A stretch of DNA of 64,000 nucleotides, taken from positions 62,001-126,000 of the forward strand of contig CABSCP010000008.1 in assembly GCA_902476265.1 (NCBI GenBank), given 5' to 3'. Every line of letters starts with the position of its first letter. The stretch's first letter is position 1. Below, in pieces: positions 16,424 to 24,245 of the stretch. The stretch comes from an uncultured Lachnospiraceae bacterium (GTDB lineage: Bacteria; Bacillota; Clostridia; Lachnospirales; Lachnospiraceae). The position numbers and the translations under genes are program-made. The notes under the pieces are model-generated. The model searched no databases, was not told where the DNA came from, and was given only the letters and a program-made list of their open reading frames with translations.

Positions 16424-17206
16424 TTACCGATCTTCCGGTTTCATCACCCGATATTCACTGGGCGTCACTCCCGTGATCCGTTTAAAAACTTTGGCGAAAT
16501 AATTGGAATCCCGATATCCGACTCTTTCGCTGATTTCTTTCACATTAATGGTCACATCACAAAGCAACTGTTTGGCCTTGTCCACTCGAAATTCCGACAG
16601 GAAAGCAATAAAATTTTTGTCAAAGCACTGCTTGAAAAGTTTGCAGAAATAAGCGTCCGAATAGTTCATCGCCCTGGCCGCATCCTGCAGGGAAATATCC
16701 TGGGTATAATGCCCCCTGATATAATCCAGTATCAACTTCCGGGACGCGTTACTGCGGACCGCCCCGCTGTCCGAGGTTTCTTCCATGTCCTCTTCCTGCC
16801 CCCTCTCTGCCCCGGACGCATGTTTCTTCTTTTCATCTGCCAGCCGGATCGCCTCATCCAAAACAGCCATCAGTTCTTCATCGGAACCGGGCTTTAGCAG
16901 ATAGTCCAGCGCCTTTACGGAAATCGCCCGCTTGGCATACGTAAATTCGTCAAAAGCCGTCAGAAAAATAATGCTGCAGTCCCTGTTTTTTTTCCGAATG
17001 GTTTCCGCCGCATCCAGTCCGTTGATCCCGGGCATTTCAATATCCAGAAGAGCGATATCACAATTTTTTTCTTCAAACAGTGTGATGGCTTCCCTGCCGT
17101 TCACCGCCTGGACAATTTCCAGCTGGTCCCCATAATTTTTTTGTATGAATTTGCTGATGACCACCCGCTCAATGGGTTCATCATCCGCAATCAGCACGCG
17201 ATACAT
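16424..17206 (-). CDS. AraC-type response regulator (YesN family)
   Basis: 260 residues. An N-terminal receiver (VLIADDE, phospho-acceptor in DIALLDIEMPG, FLTAFDEF, LDYLLKPG) precedes a linker and a C-terminal AraC double helix-turn-helix (about 160-260; SDAYFCKLFKQ, KEISERVGYRDSNYFAKVFKR). It would activate transcription when phosphorylated by the adjacent kinase. ATG 17206 follows GGAGGAAACATA, and the kinase stop overlaps it by one base. Direct repeats just upstream of the TRAP operon -35 are a plausible binding target. Confidence 0.9.
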   Translation of the reverse strand: MYRVLIADDEPIERVVISKFIQKNYGDQLEIVQAVNGREAITLFEEKNCDIALLDIEMPGINGLDAAETIRKKNRDCSIIFLTAFDEFTYAKRAISVKALDYLLKPGSDEELMAVLDEAIRLADEKKKHASGAERGQEEDMEETSDSGAVRSNASRKLILDYIRGHYTQDISLQDAARAMNYSDAYFCKLFKQCFDKNFIAFLSEFRVDKAKQLLCDVTINVKEISERVGYRDSNYFAKVFKRITGVTPSEYRVMKPEDR

Positions 17207-18717
17207 TATGTTTCCTCCCTCCATTTGCTCTGCGGAATTTTCAGCCGGATGACGGTGCCTGCCCCTTTTTTGCTGAAAATCTCCACATTCCCGTCCGGAT
17301 ACATGCCGCGGACCCGTTTATAAATATTGCCCAGACCGATGCCGATCCTGCCGGTATTCTCTCCTTCAAACCTGCGGCAAAGTTTTTCCAGTTCTTCCCG
17401 CGTCATACCTGCTCCGGTATCCGCCACGGTGATCATCAGATCCGCCTTTTTTTTCCAGACCCGGATGGTGATGCAGCCGCCCTCCTCTTTTCTGGCAAGC
17501 CCGTGAATGATGGCATTTTCCACCAGCGGCTGAAAGCAGTAAGTGGGCACCATGGCTTCTTTTAGATCAGCAGGACAGTCAATCCGATAGCTGATTCTGC
17601 TGCCGAAACGCATCTGCTGGATATACATGTAATCCTTTACGACGCGGATTTCCCGCGACAAAGGCACCTCCGCCTCCGGCGTATTCAGGTTATAGCGAAA
17701 CAGCGCGCTCAGCGCCTTTATCATTTTTTCCGTTGTGGCAGCATCTTCCAGATTGGCCATGCCGCCGATCACGTTTAGAGTATTGAATAAAAAATGAGGA
17801 TCAATCTGGCTTTTTAACAGTTCCAGACGGGTGCTCTCCAGGCGCCGCTCCACCTCCAGGCGCTCCATTTCCTCCGCATGGAGAAGATCCAGCGTATTCC
17901 GCTTTTCTTCCAGCGCCAGAATATATTCGCCGGTAGCGAATTTCATCTTATTGAAAGCGCGCACCAGGTCTCCCATTTCATCTTTGTTTTCCACCTTCAC
18001 ATCATCCACAAAGAAATCGTTGTCCGCTATTTTTTTGGATACTTCCACCAATTCCACGATGGGGTATAAGATTGTCCGATACATCAGCCCCGCCAGGCTT
18101 ACGATAAACCATAACAGCAGACCGCCCATCGCCAGAATGAATACGGGAATGCGCCGGATGGCGGGCACTTTTTGCAGATACACCTCATTTTCATCCTCCA
18201 GGGCATACCGCATCAGCGTCCTGGCATAGTTCTGCAGGAAATCCTGCATATCATAAATTGCATACAGTTCCGGAATATAGCCCGGATCCTCTTCGCTCAT
18301 GGTGAGAAAGGCATCTCTTCGTTTGGCGTATTCCTCATAACTGCTGCGGATGGACCAGGTTTTGGCATACCGGTCAATGCTCATGGAATAATAGTCACAG
18401 GGCAGATGATCCACCGCCCTTTTGGTCTCTTCACAGGCCTTTTCCATCTCCTGCTTTGCGGAGTCAATGTGGCTTTTCACATATTCCTGAAAAGTCTGGC
18501 TCTCCCGCTCGATGGTTTCCATAAAATCGCTGGTTTTGACGCTGTCGTCCAGAATTTCCCGGAAGTCCTCCAGGGAAAATTGTACCACCCAGAAACCGAA
18601 CAATGCGGATAAAAGCACAGCCAGAAACACAGCCCCCGTAAAAAAAATGATCTTCTTTTTAATGGTCAGCTCCAGCCAGGCATCCAGCGCCCGCTTTTTG
18701 ATATGGAAAAGCTTCAT
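17206..18717 (-). CDS. Sensor histidine kinase (LytS/YesM type)
   Basis: 503 residues. There are two transmembrane segments (about 24-48 and 185-210) flanking an extracellular sensory region of ~135 residues, then HAMP, then the His_kinase domain with phospho-acceptor in QIDPHFLFNTLN and an HATPase_c domain (PLVENAIIHG, DTGAGM, GIGLGN). It phosphorylates the adjacent response regulator. The extracellular region is not a recognised named domain. A binding protein in the same operon may contribute to ligand sensing. Confidence 0.9.
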   Translation of the reverse strand: MKLFHIKKRALDAWLELTIKKKIIFFTGAVFLAVLLSALFGFWVVQFSLEDFREILDDSVKTSDFMETIERESQTFQEYVKSHIDSAKQEMEKACEETKRAVDHLPCDYYSMSIDRYAKTWSIRSSYEEYAKRRDAFLTMSEEDPGYIPELYAIYDMQDFLQNYARTLMRYALEDENEVYLQKVPAIRRIPVFILAMGGLLLWFIVSLAGLMYRTILYPIVELVEVSKKIADNDFFVDDVKVENKDEMGDLVRAFNKMKFATGEYILALEEKRNTLDLLHAEEMERLEVERRLESTRLELLKSQIDPHFLFNTLNVIGGMANLEDAATTEKMIKALSALFRYNLNTPEAEVPLSREIRVVKDYMYIQQMRFGSRISYRIDCPADLKEAMVPTYCFQPLVENAIIHGLARKEEGGCITIRVWKKKADLMITVADTGAGMTREELEKLCRRFEGENTGRIGIGLGNIYKRVRGMYPDGNVEIFSKKGAGTVIRLKIPQSKWREET

Positions 18718-18770
18718 TCCTCTGCCTCCTGCCTATCATGAAATCCCTGTGAAAAGAATAACAGGAAAAA

Positions 18771-18798
18771 GCCGCAAATACAATTCCGTAATTGCGGC
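18771..18798 (-). terminator. Terminator of the TRAP operon
   Basis: Stem GCCGCAA/TTGCGGC (18771-18777 with 18792-18798). TTTTTC follows on the minus strand, and it also has a plus-strand T run. It lies just after the YcxB-like gene and before the kinase operon. Confidence 0.8.
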
Positions 18799-18812
18799 CT
18801 TTTTTATGTGGA

Positions 18813-19286
18813 TCAAGCCTTTCCTGCTTTTAAAACCACATAATCGTAGAGCGCTTCTCTATCTTTGCCAAGCACTCTGTTGGAAAGTACATAGCCCCGG
18901 GATGCGGAAGAAAAAATCACCAGCAGGGTAGGCCTTTTTTCTACACCGCGCACCAGATTCCATTTCAGGTCGGAATGCTTTCCGCCCGCTTCCACATGGA
19001 TGCCGGCGTCATCAAAGCTCATCACCATCTGCTCCGGAAGCCCCTTTACCTGCCCTTTCGCCTGTAAATAGACGCCCATAGGCTGGATGACGGGGAACAG
19101 GAAGCAGCCAAACAGCAGGACCGATCTCATAAAACTGTCGGTGCTCCCCCAGAATTTTACGGTGAGCAAAATGACCGCAGCCGTAAAAATGATGTTGCAC
19201 ACGCCCACGATAGAGCTGTATGTATGATACATGGACAGCTGCCAGTAATCCCACGCTGTTGTCCTGCAGGTAAATTTAAACTTCAT
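18813..19286 (-). CDS. YcxB-like membrane protein
   Basis: 157 residues. Two transmembrane segments (about 28-45 and 55-75) follow a short N-terminal strand region, then a C-terminal domain with MSFDDAGIHVE, WNLVRGVEKRPTLLVIFSS and YVLSNRVL, matching the YcxB-like family. The function is unknown. It is the last gene of the TRAP operon, 12 bp after dctM, with its own ribosome binding site. Its presence in a transporter operon may be incidental. Confidence 0.7.
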   Translation of the reverse strand: MKFKFTCRTTAWDYWQLSMYHTYSSIVGVCNIIFTAAVILLTVKFWGSTDSFMRSVLLFGCFLFPVIQPMGVYLQAKGQVKGLPEQMVMSFDDAGIHVEAGGKHSDLKWNLVRGVEKRPTLLVIFSSASRGYVLSNRVLGKDREALYDYVVLKAGKA

Positions 19287-19298
19287 AACCGTTCCCCT

Positions 19299-20591
19299 TT
19301 AACCGAATACGGAAGGCAGCCACAGGCTGATTTCAGGAATAAAGGTGATCAAAAGCAGCGTGACGATCATGCACAGGTAGAACGGCAGCGTCGCCTTTAC
19401 CACCCGCTCCATGGAAACCTTGCCTACAGCGGACCCGATGAACAATACCGCGCCTACCGGCGGTGTCAGAAGGCCGATGCCACAGTTTAAGATCACCATG
19501 ATGCCGAACTGGATAGGGCTGATGCCGATAGCGGTGGCGATGGGAAGCAGGATCGGCGTGGCGATCAGAATGATAGGCGCCATATCCATGATGCAGCCCA
19601 ATACCAGCAGAATCAGATTCAGCAATAACGCCAGGATGATCGGATTATCGGTCAGACCGATGATGGCATTGGCCGCCTTAACAGGCACATGCAGCCGGGT
19701 CAGGCAAAAGCCGAAAATGCTGGAGGTGGAAATCAAAATCAACACAATGGAAAGCGTATCCACACAATCCGAAAGCACTCTCCATACGCCTTTCCAGTTC
19801 AGTCCTTTATAAATGAATACACTCACGATCAGGCTGTAAATAACCGCAATTGCAGCGGATTCGGTGGCTGTAAAAGCACCGCCCACAACGCCGATTACCA
19901 CAATGAGAACCGCCGCCAGCGCCCAGAAGGAAACGCCGAACTGTTTGAGCAGATTCTTAAAGCTGAATTTATCCCCTTTGGGGTATTTTCTTCTTACGGA
20001 TATGATGTAAGAACCGATCATCAGGGAAAGTGCCAGCAGTGCGCCGGGCAGATAACCTGCCAGAAACAGTGCGCCCACAGAAACACCGCCTGCCGATGTG
20101 GCATAGATGACCATGTTATGGCTGGGCGGAACCAAAAGTCCCTCACAGGAGGAGGTGATGGTAACCGCTGTGGAAAAGTCATCATCGTAGCCCTGGTCCA
20201 CCATCATGGGGATCAGGATGGTTCCCAGAGAAGCGGTATCCGCCGCTGCGGAACCGGAAATGCCGCCAAAGAAATAGGAGGCCACAATGTTCACCATCGC
20301 CATGCCGCCGCGCATCCATCCCACGCAGGCATTTGCCAGCGCGATCAGCTTATCCGAAATGCCGCCGGAACCCATCAGACAGCCCATTGTGATGAAGAAC
20401 GGAACCGCCATCAGGGAGAAGGAACTGATTCCTTTTACCATCTGCTGGCAGATCGTCGTCAGCGGGAGCCCCTGGTACAGCAGGCAGAACAGAGAAGACA
20501 ATGCTACCGCATAGGCGATGGGAAAGCGCAGCAGCACCATGATCAGAAAGCTGACCAGTAAAACAATGATCGCCATAGTTTCCGCATTCAT
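19299..20591 (-). CDS. dctM: TRAP transporter large permease
   Basis: 430 residues with about 12 transmembrane segments. It is the sodium-coupled elevator subunit of a tripartite TRAP carrier. Family motifs include AYAVALSSL, MAVPFFITMGCLMGSGGISDKLI, GGISGSAAADTASLGTILIPMM, LLVPPSHNMVIYA and a C-terminal GLLTPPVGAVLFIGSAVG. Its ATGA overlaps the dctQ stop. The pathway around it points to hexuronates or oligouronides as cargo. Confidence 0.95.
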   Translation of the reverse strand: MNAETMAIIVLLVSFLIMVLLRFPIAYAVALSSLFCLLYQGLPLTTICQQMVKGISSFSLMAVPFFITMGCLMGSGGISDKLIALANACVGWMRGGMAMVNIVASYFFGGISGSAAADTASLGTILIPMMVDQGYDDDFSTAVTITSSCEGLLVPPSHNMVIYATSAGGVSVGALFLAGYLPGALLALSLMIGSYIISVRRKYPKGDKFSFKNLLKQFGVSFWALAAVLIVVIGVVGGAFTATESAAIAVIYSLIVSVFIYKGLNWKGVWRVLSDCVDTLSIVLILISTSSIFGFCLTRLHVPVKAANAIIGLTDNPIILALLLNLILLVLGCIMDMAPIILIATPILLPIATAIGISPIQFGIMVILNCGIGLLTPPVGAVLFIGSAVGKVSMERVVKATLPFYLCMIVTLLLITFIPEISLWLPSVFG

Positions 20592-21115
20592 GCCTGATCC
20601 CCCTCCTTTACAAAGAAACTTTTAATATGGTTATAGACCGCTTCTATTTCAAAAACCAGCATCGCCACGCCCGCTAAGGGAATGGGGAAATACATCCAGA
20701 ACCGGGAAACCCCGGGCATGCTCACATAGCTGCCCTTACTTCCGATCTGCCTTGCGTAATTCCATCCTACCACGATCATCACAACCGCAAGCACCAGGAC
20801 TGCTGCATCCGCCAAAAGATCCAAAACGCGGAGCAGATTCTTTGGCAGATACCGGTCAAAGGCTGTCATACGGATATGCGCGCCTCTGCGGATCGCCAGA
20901 GCTGCCGAAAGCACCGCCATATAGGACATACAGGTTAAAACCACTTCTTCACTCCATGCCGGGTCCGGAATGAACGGAACGTATCTGCCGATTACGGACA
21001 TAGTGGTGATCAGGATATCCGCCACCAGCAGCAGTTTGCATAAAAACATTACGATCTTATAAGTAATGTCATATGCCGGCTTAATTTTATCGATTTTACT
21101 GAAAATATTTGCCAT
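20588..21115 (-). CDS. dctQ: TRAP transporter small permease
   Basis: 175 residues and four membrane segments, the DctQ subunit that braces DctM. It carries the family pattern PAWSEEVVLTCMSYMAVLSAALAIRRGAHIRM. GGAGG lies before ATG 21115. It sits between the binding protein and the large permease with a four-base overlap to dctM. Confidence 0.93.
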   Translation of the reverse strand: MANIFSKIDKIKPAYDITYKIVMFLCKLLLVADILITTMSVIGRYVPFIPDPAWSEEVVLTCMSYMAVLSAALAIRRGAHIRMTAFDRYLPKNLLRVLDLLADAAVLVLAVVMIVVGWNYARQIGSKGSYVSMPGVSRFWMYFPIPLAGVAMLVFEIEAVYNHIKSFFVKEGDQA

Positions 21116-21157
21116 GCCTTACCTCCTCCCAATGTAACTTTTCCCTTGTTAAGAACG

Positions 21158-21189
21158 GGGCACAGAAGGCTTTCGCTCCCTCTGTGCCC
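21158..21189 (-). terminator. Hairpin between dctP and dctQ
   Basis: 9-bp stem GGGCACAGA (21158-21166)/TCTGTGCCC (21181-21189). The minus-strand 3' side has only a weak T run, so it may be a 3'-stabilising or partial terminator structure that gives more binding protein than permease. Confidence 0.5.
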
Positions 21190-21213
21190 GCATTCAAGTG
21201 CCTTTCTGCCTTT

Positions 21214-22314
21214 TTACTGCATATCCAGAATCTTCTGATAGAGTTCTTTGTTGTCTGCCGTAGAGGATTCGATGATATCCTTGCAGGCATCCTGCCAGGG
21301 TTTGATATCATTGACTTCGATCACATTGATGCCCTCTGCCTTCAGCTCTTCCAGAACCTTGTTTTCCGCTTCTTCGGAAATCTGGCGGTTTAAGTCGGAA
21401 GCATATTTGCCGGCTTCCATCAGGATATTCTGCTGTTCTTCTGTCAGGCCGTCCCACGCTTCATCTGTGATGATCACCTGTACCGCGCCAAGGGTATGGC
21501 CGTCTAAGATCAGGTTGGGAGCGACTTCCTGGAATGCGTTGGACTTGTAGTTTGCGATAGGCTGTTCTGCGCCGTCAACCACGCCGGTCTGCAGTGCGGA
21601 ATACAGTTCGCCGAAGGAAACTACGGTGGGAGAAGCGCCCAGGCCTTCCACCATGCCGTTCATGATGGGGTCATTGGACACTCTCAGTTTCATGCCCTTT
21701 AAATCTTCCAGACCGCTGATTTCTTTTACCGTGAAGAAATGGCGGAACCCTTCTTCGCCGTAGAACAGTCCTCTTACACCGCTGCCGTTGTCATGGGGCT
21801 CCATCAAAAATTCAGGCGCCAGATCGGAGTTTGCAAAATTCCAGAAATGGTCTCTGTTCACAAAAGTATACGGAACGGACAGCAGTTTGGATTTTTCGCC
21901 GCCGTAGCTGGTCAGTGCAAATGCAGAGATACGGGACATCTGAATGGTTCCGCCGCCTCCCAGCATGGTATCCAGTACGTCGTTTTCAGAACCCAGCACA
22001 CCGCTGGCCTGAATGTCGATTTTGATGCTGCCGCCGGAAAGTTCTTCCACTTTTTCCTTAAAAGCGGTGGCCATCTGGCCGACGATGGTATCCAGCGGGT
22101 TTACTTCCGCATAAACCAGTGTCACTTCCGGTTCCGCTGCAGGCGCCGCCGCATCTTCTTTCGCTTCCGTTTCCGCCGCCGGTGTGGTTTCTGCCGGGGC
22201 TTCTGTCTTTGCTTCCGGCGCTGCTGCCGGTGTCTCGGGTGTCTGCAGTCCACAGGCGCCCATGGTGAGTGTCATCGCTGCGCACAGCAATGCTGCCAAT
22301 ACTTTCTTTTTCAT
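21214..22314 (-). CDS. dctP: TRAP transporter solute-binding lipoprotein
   Basis: 366 residues. A lipoprotein signal (LTMGAC) and a long Ala/Pro/Glu-rich linker (to about 60) precede the DctP fold: VTLVYAEVNPLDTIVGQMATAFKEKVEELSGG, GVLGSENDVLD, DLKGMKLRVSNDP and YSALQTGVVDGAEQP. The conserved Arg in KLRVS is the usual carboxylate clamp. First gene of the operon with dctQ, dctM and the YcxB-like gene; ATG 22314 follows GGAGGG. A promoter with upstream direct repeats precedes it. Confidence 0.94.
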   Translation of the reverse strand: MKKKVLAALLCAAMTLTMGACGLQTPETPAAAPEAKTEAPAETTPAAETEAKEDAAAPAAEPEVTLVYAEVNPLDTIVGQMATAFKEKVEELSGGSIKIDIQASGVLGSENDVLDTMLGGGGTIQMSRISAFALTSYGGEKSKLLSVPYTFVNRDHFWNFANSDLAPEFLMEPHDNGSGVRGLFYGEEGFRHFFTVKEISGLEDLKGMKLRVSNDPIMNGMVEGLGASPTVVSFGELYSALQTGVVDGAEQPIANYKSNAFQEVAPNLILDGHTLGAVQVIITDEAWDGLTEEQQNILMEAGKYASDLNRQISEEAENKVLEELKAEGINVIEVNDIKPWQDACKDIIESSTADNKELYQKILDMQ

Positions 22315-22367
22315 AGTACCCTCCTGTTTTTTCTTACTTCGTTTCGTCGCTCTTTCGACTTAAGTTT

Positions 22368-22423
22368 ATTATAGAGGATATTTTTCACAAACAAAACCGT
22401 ACATTTTTGCGAATTGCCGTACA
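22368..22423 (-). promoter_or_regulatory. TRAP operon promoter with tandem activator-like sites
   Basis: On the minus strand a perfect TATAAT (22368-22373), 17-bp spacer and a poor -35 TTTTGT (22391-22396). Immediately upstream are two direct repeats of TGTACGG (22397-22403 and 22417-22423) exactly 20 bp apart. Same-face direct repeats abutting a weak -35 are typical of AraC-type activator sites. Confidence 0.6.
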
Positions 22424-22474
22424 ATCTTAACGTCATCTTAATGTGGTTTTATGTTATAGTTAAATATTTGGTAC

Positions 22475-22502
22475 AAAAAAATGGGCTTTTGGCCCATTTT
22501 TT
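22475..22502. terminator. Terminator after uxaC
   Basis: 11-bp stem, AAAAAATGGGC (22475-22485) with GCCCATTTTTT (22492-22502), flanked by T runs on either strand. It ends uxaC and separates it from the TRAP promoter. Confidence 0.85.
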
Positions 22503-22512
22503 CTTACACTAT

Positions 22513-23928
22513 TTATTTTGTTTCCAGATCAAAGCCGAAATAGCGGACCGCATTGTTATAGGAGATGCCTTTCACAATGTTTGTGAGCGTTCTTTCATCA
22601 TCCGGATATTCCCCGTTTTCCACCCAGCTGCCGATCAGTTCACAGAGGATGCGGCGGAAATATTCATGTCTGGGATAGGATAAAAAGCTTCTGGAATCCG
22701 TCAGCATGCCGATGAAGTTCCCCAGCAGGCTTAAGTTTGCCAGAGAGGTCATCTGCTTCATCATTCCCGTTTTATGATCGTTGAACCACCATGCGCTGCC
22801 GTGTTGGATTTTGCCCACCGCTTCGTCGTTCTGGAAGCAGCCGATGATGGTGTCGATGGTTTCGTCATCGTTGGGATTCAAGCTGTATAGCACGGTTTTG
22901 GGCAGACAATCCCTTCCGTTTAAAGCATCCAGAAAATCCGCCAGCTGATCCGCCGGCGCGCTGCTGCCGATGCAGTCATAGCCGGTATCGGGGCCCAGGG
23001 TCTGATACATGCGCGTATTGTTGTTTCTCTTGCATCCATAGTGCAGCTGCATCACCCAGCCCAGGCGGTGATATTCTTCTGCCAAAAACAGCAGCAGCGC
23101 TGTTTTGTATTCCAGGATTTCTTCTGCTGTAACGGTCTCTCCCGCCAGTTTCTTTGCGAATATTTTCTCAATGGTTTCTTCCGGCGCGGGATGGTAAACC
23201 ACAAAATCCAGGCCGTGGTCGCTGACTTTGCAGCCCATGCTGTCGAAGAATGCCAGGCGCTTTACCAGCGCTTCCTTTAATTCCTGATAGGCGGTGATTT
23301 TCATTCCCGCGGCCTGTCCCAGTTTTTCCACGTAGTCTGTAAATTCAGGTTTTTCCATGTTCACCGCTTTGTCCGGCCGCCATGCGGGCAGCACCTGCAC
23401 GGGAAAGCTGTCATCTTCGGCGATCGCTTTGTGCCAGCGCAAGTCGTCCACCGGATCATCCGTGGTACACAGCAGGGTCACGCCGGATTTTAAAATCAGG
23501 TTCCGGGCGCTCATATCCGGCTGCGCCAGCTTTTCATTGCAAAGTTCCCATACTTCCTGGGCGGTTTCCCCGTTCAAAACCCCTTCATAGCCGAAATAAC
23601 GGCGAAGCTCCAGGTGGCTCCAGTGATACAGGGGGTTGCCGATGGCCTTCTCCAGGGTCTCCGCCCATTTCTGAAACTTCTCCCTGTCGGGCGCATCCCC
23701 GGTGATATAAGCTTCCGGCACGCCGTTGGAACGCATCTGACGCCATTTATAGTGATCGCCCCCCAGCCATACTTCCGTAATATTGGAAAAATGCCTGTCC
23801 TCGGCAATCTCCTGAGGGCTGATGTGGCAGTGGTAATCCAGAATCGGCATCTTCTCTGCGATGTCATGGTATAAATGTCTGGCGCTCTGTGTTGACAGTA
23901 AAAAATCCTGATCCATAAAAGGCTTCAT
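22513..23928 (-). CDS. uxaC: Glucuronate/galacturonate isomerase
   Basis: 471 residues, near the usual family length. It interconverts D-glucuronate and D-fructuronate, or D-galacturonate and D-tagaturonate. Family hallmarks are the metal-binding DYHCHISPQEIAEDR near the N terminus, WLGGDHYKWRQMRSNGV, LCTTDDPVDDLRWH, VMQLHYGCKRNNN and a C-terminal SYPRHEYFRRILC. Start ATG 23928 has GGAGG about 10 nt upstream. Divergent from uxaA across a shared regulatory region; it feeds both the UxaB/UxaA and UxuB/UxuA branches. Confidence 0.97.
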   Translation of the reverse strand: MKPFMDQDFLLSTQSARHLYHDIAEKMPILDYHCHISPQEIAEDRHFSNITEVWLGGDHYKWRQMRSNGVPEAYITGDAPDREKFQKWAETLEKAIGNPLYHWSHLELRRYFGYEGVLNGETAQEVWELCNEKLAQPDMSARNLILKSGVTLLCTTDDPVDDLRWHKAIAEDDSFPVQVLPAWRPDKAVNMEKPEFTDYVEKLGQAAGMKITAYQELKEALVKRLAFFDSMGCKVSDHGLDFVVYHPAPEETIEKIFAKKLAGETVTAEEILEYKTALLLFLAEEYHRLGWVMQLHYGCKRNNNTRMYQTLGPDTGYDCIGSSAPADQLADFLDALNGRDCLPKTVLYSLNPNDDETIDTIIGCFQNDEAVGKIQHGSAWWFNDHKTGMMKQMTSLANLSLLGNFIGMLTDSRSFLSYPRHEYFRRILCELIGSWVENGEYPDDERTLTNIVKGISYNNAVRYFGFDLETK

Positions 23929-23976
23929 CTTCGCATTTCCTCCGTTTAATAAAGAAAAATCCAGTTTTCCGGGCCG

Positions 23977-24029
23977 TGTAAGCCCTTACATTCAGCATTA
24001 TTATAATTCTTTTGCAGGAGCGGTGTCAA
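23977..24029 (-). promoter_or_regulatory. uxaC promoter with palindromic operator
   Basis: Minus strand TTGACA (24024-24029), 18-bp spacer, TATAAT (24000-24005). The palindrome TGTAAGCCCTTACA (23977-23990) begins about 10 bp downstream of the -10 and covers the start point, a repressor position. The same half-sites occur at uxaA. Confidence 0.75.
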
Positions 24030-24123
24030 CCAATTTCCTCTCTCCGTTTTCACAATCTTTCGTCCGATTTTTTGGTTGTTTTCCACAATTTTCTTTCGGT
24101 TCAAATTCTTTTTGCAAAACAGG

Positions 24124-24175
24124 TTGACGAGCCTTCAAAATCGCGCTATATTACAGTTAATGTAAGTACTTACAT
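24124..24175 (+). promoter_or_regulatory. uxaA promoter with palindromic operator
   Basis: TTGACG (24124-24129), 17-bp spacer, TATATT (24147-24152), then the perfect 16-bp palindrome ATGTAAGTACTTACAT (24160-24175) over the start region. It shares TGTAAG-NN-CTTACA with the uxaC site. No further gene-like content was seen in 23929-24245. Confidence 0.75.
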
Positions 24176-24245
24176 CATTGTGGTTATCAGGTTTTCCGTA
24201 TTTTTAATACGGCGCCTGCCCACGTTTCAAACTGGAGGAGCATTT

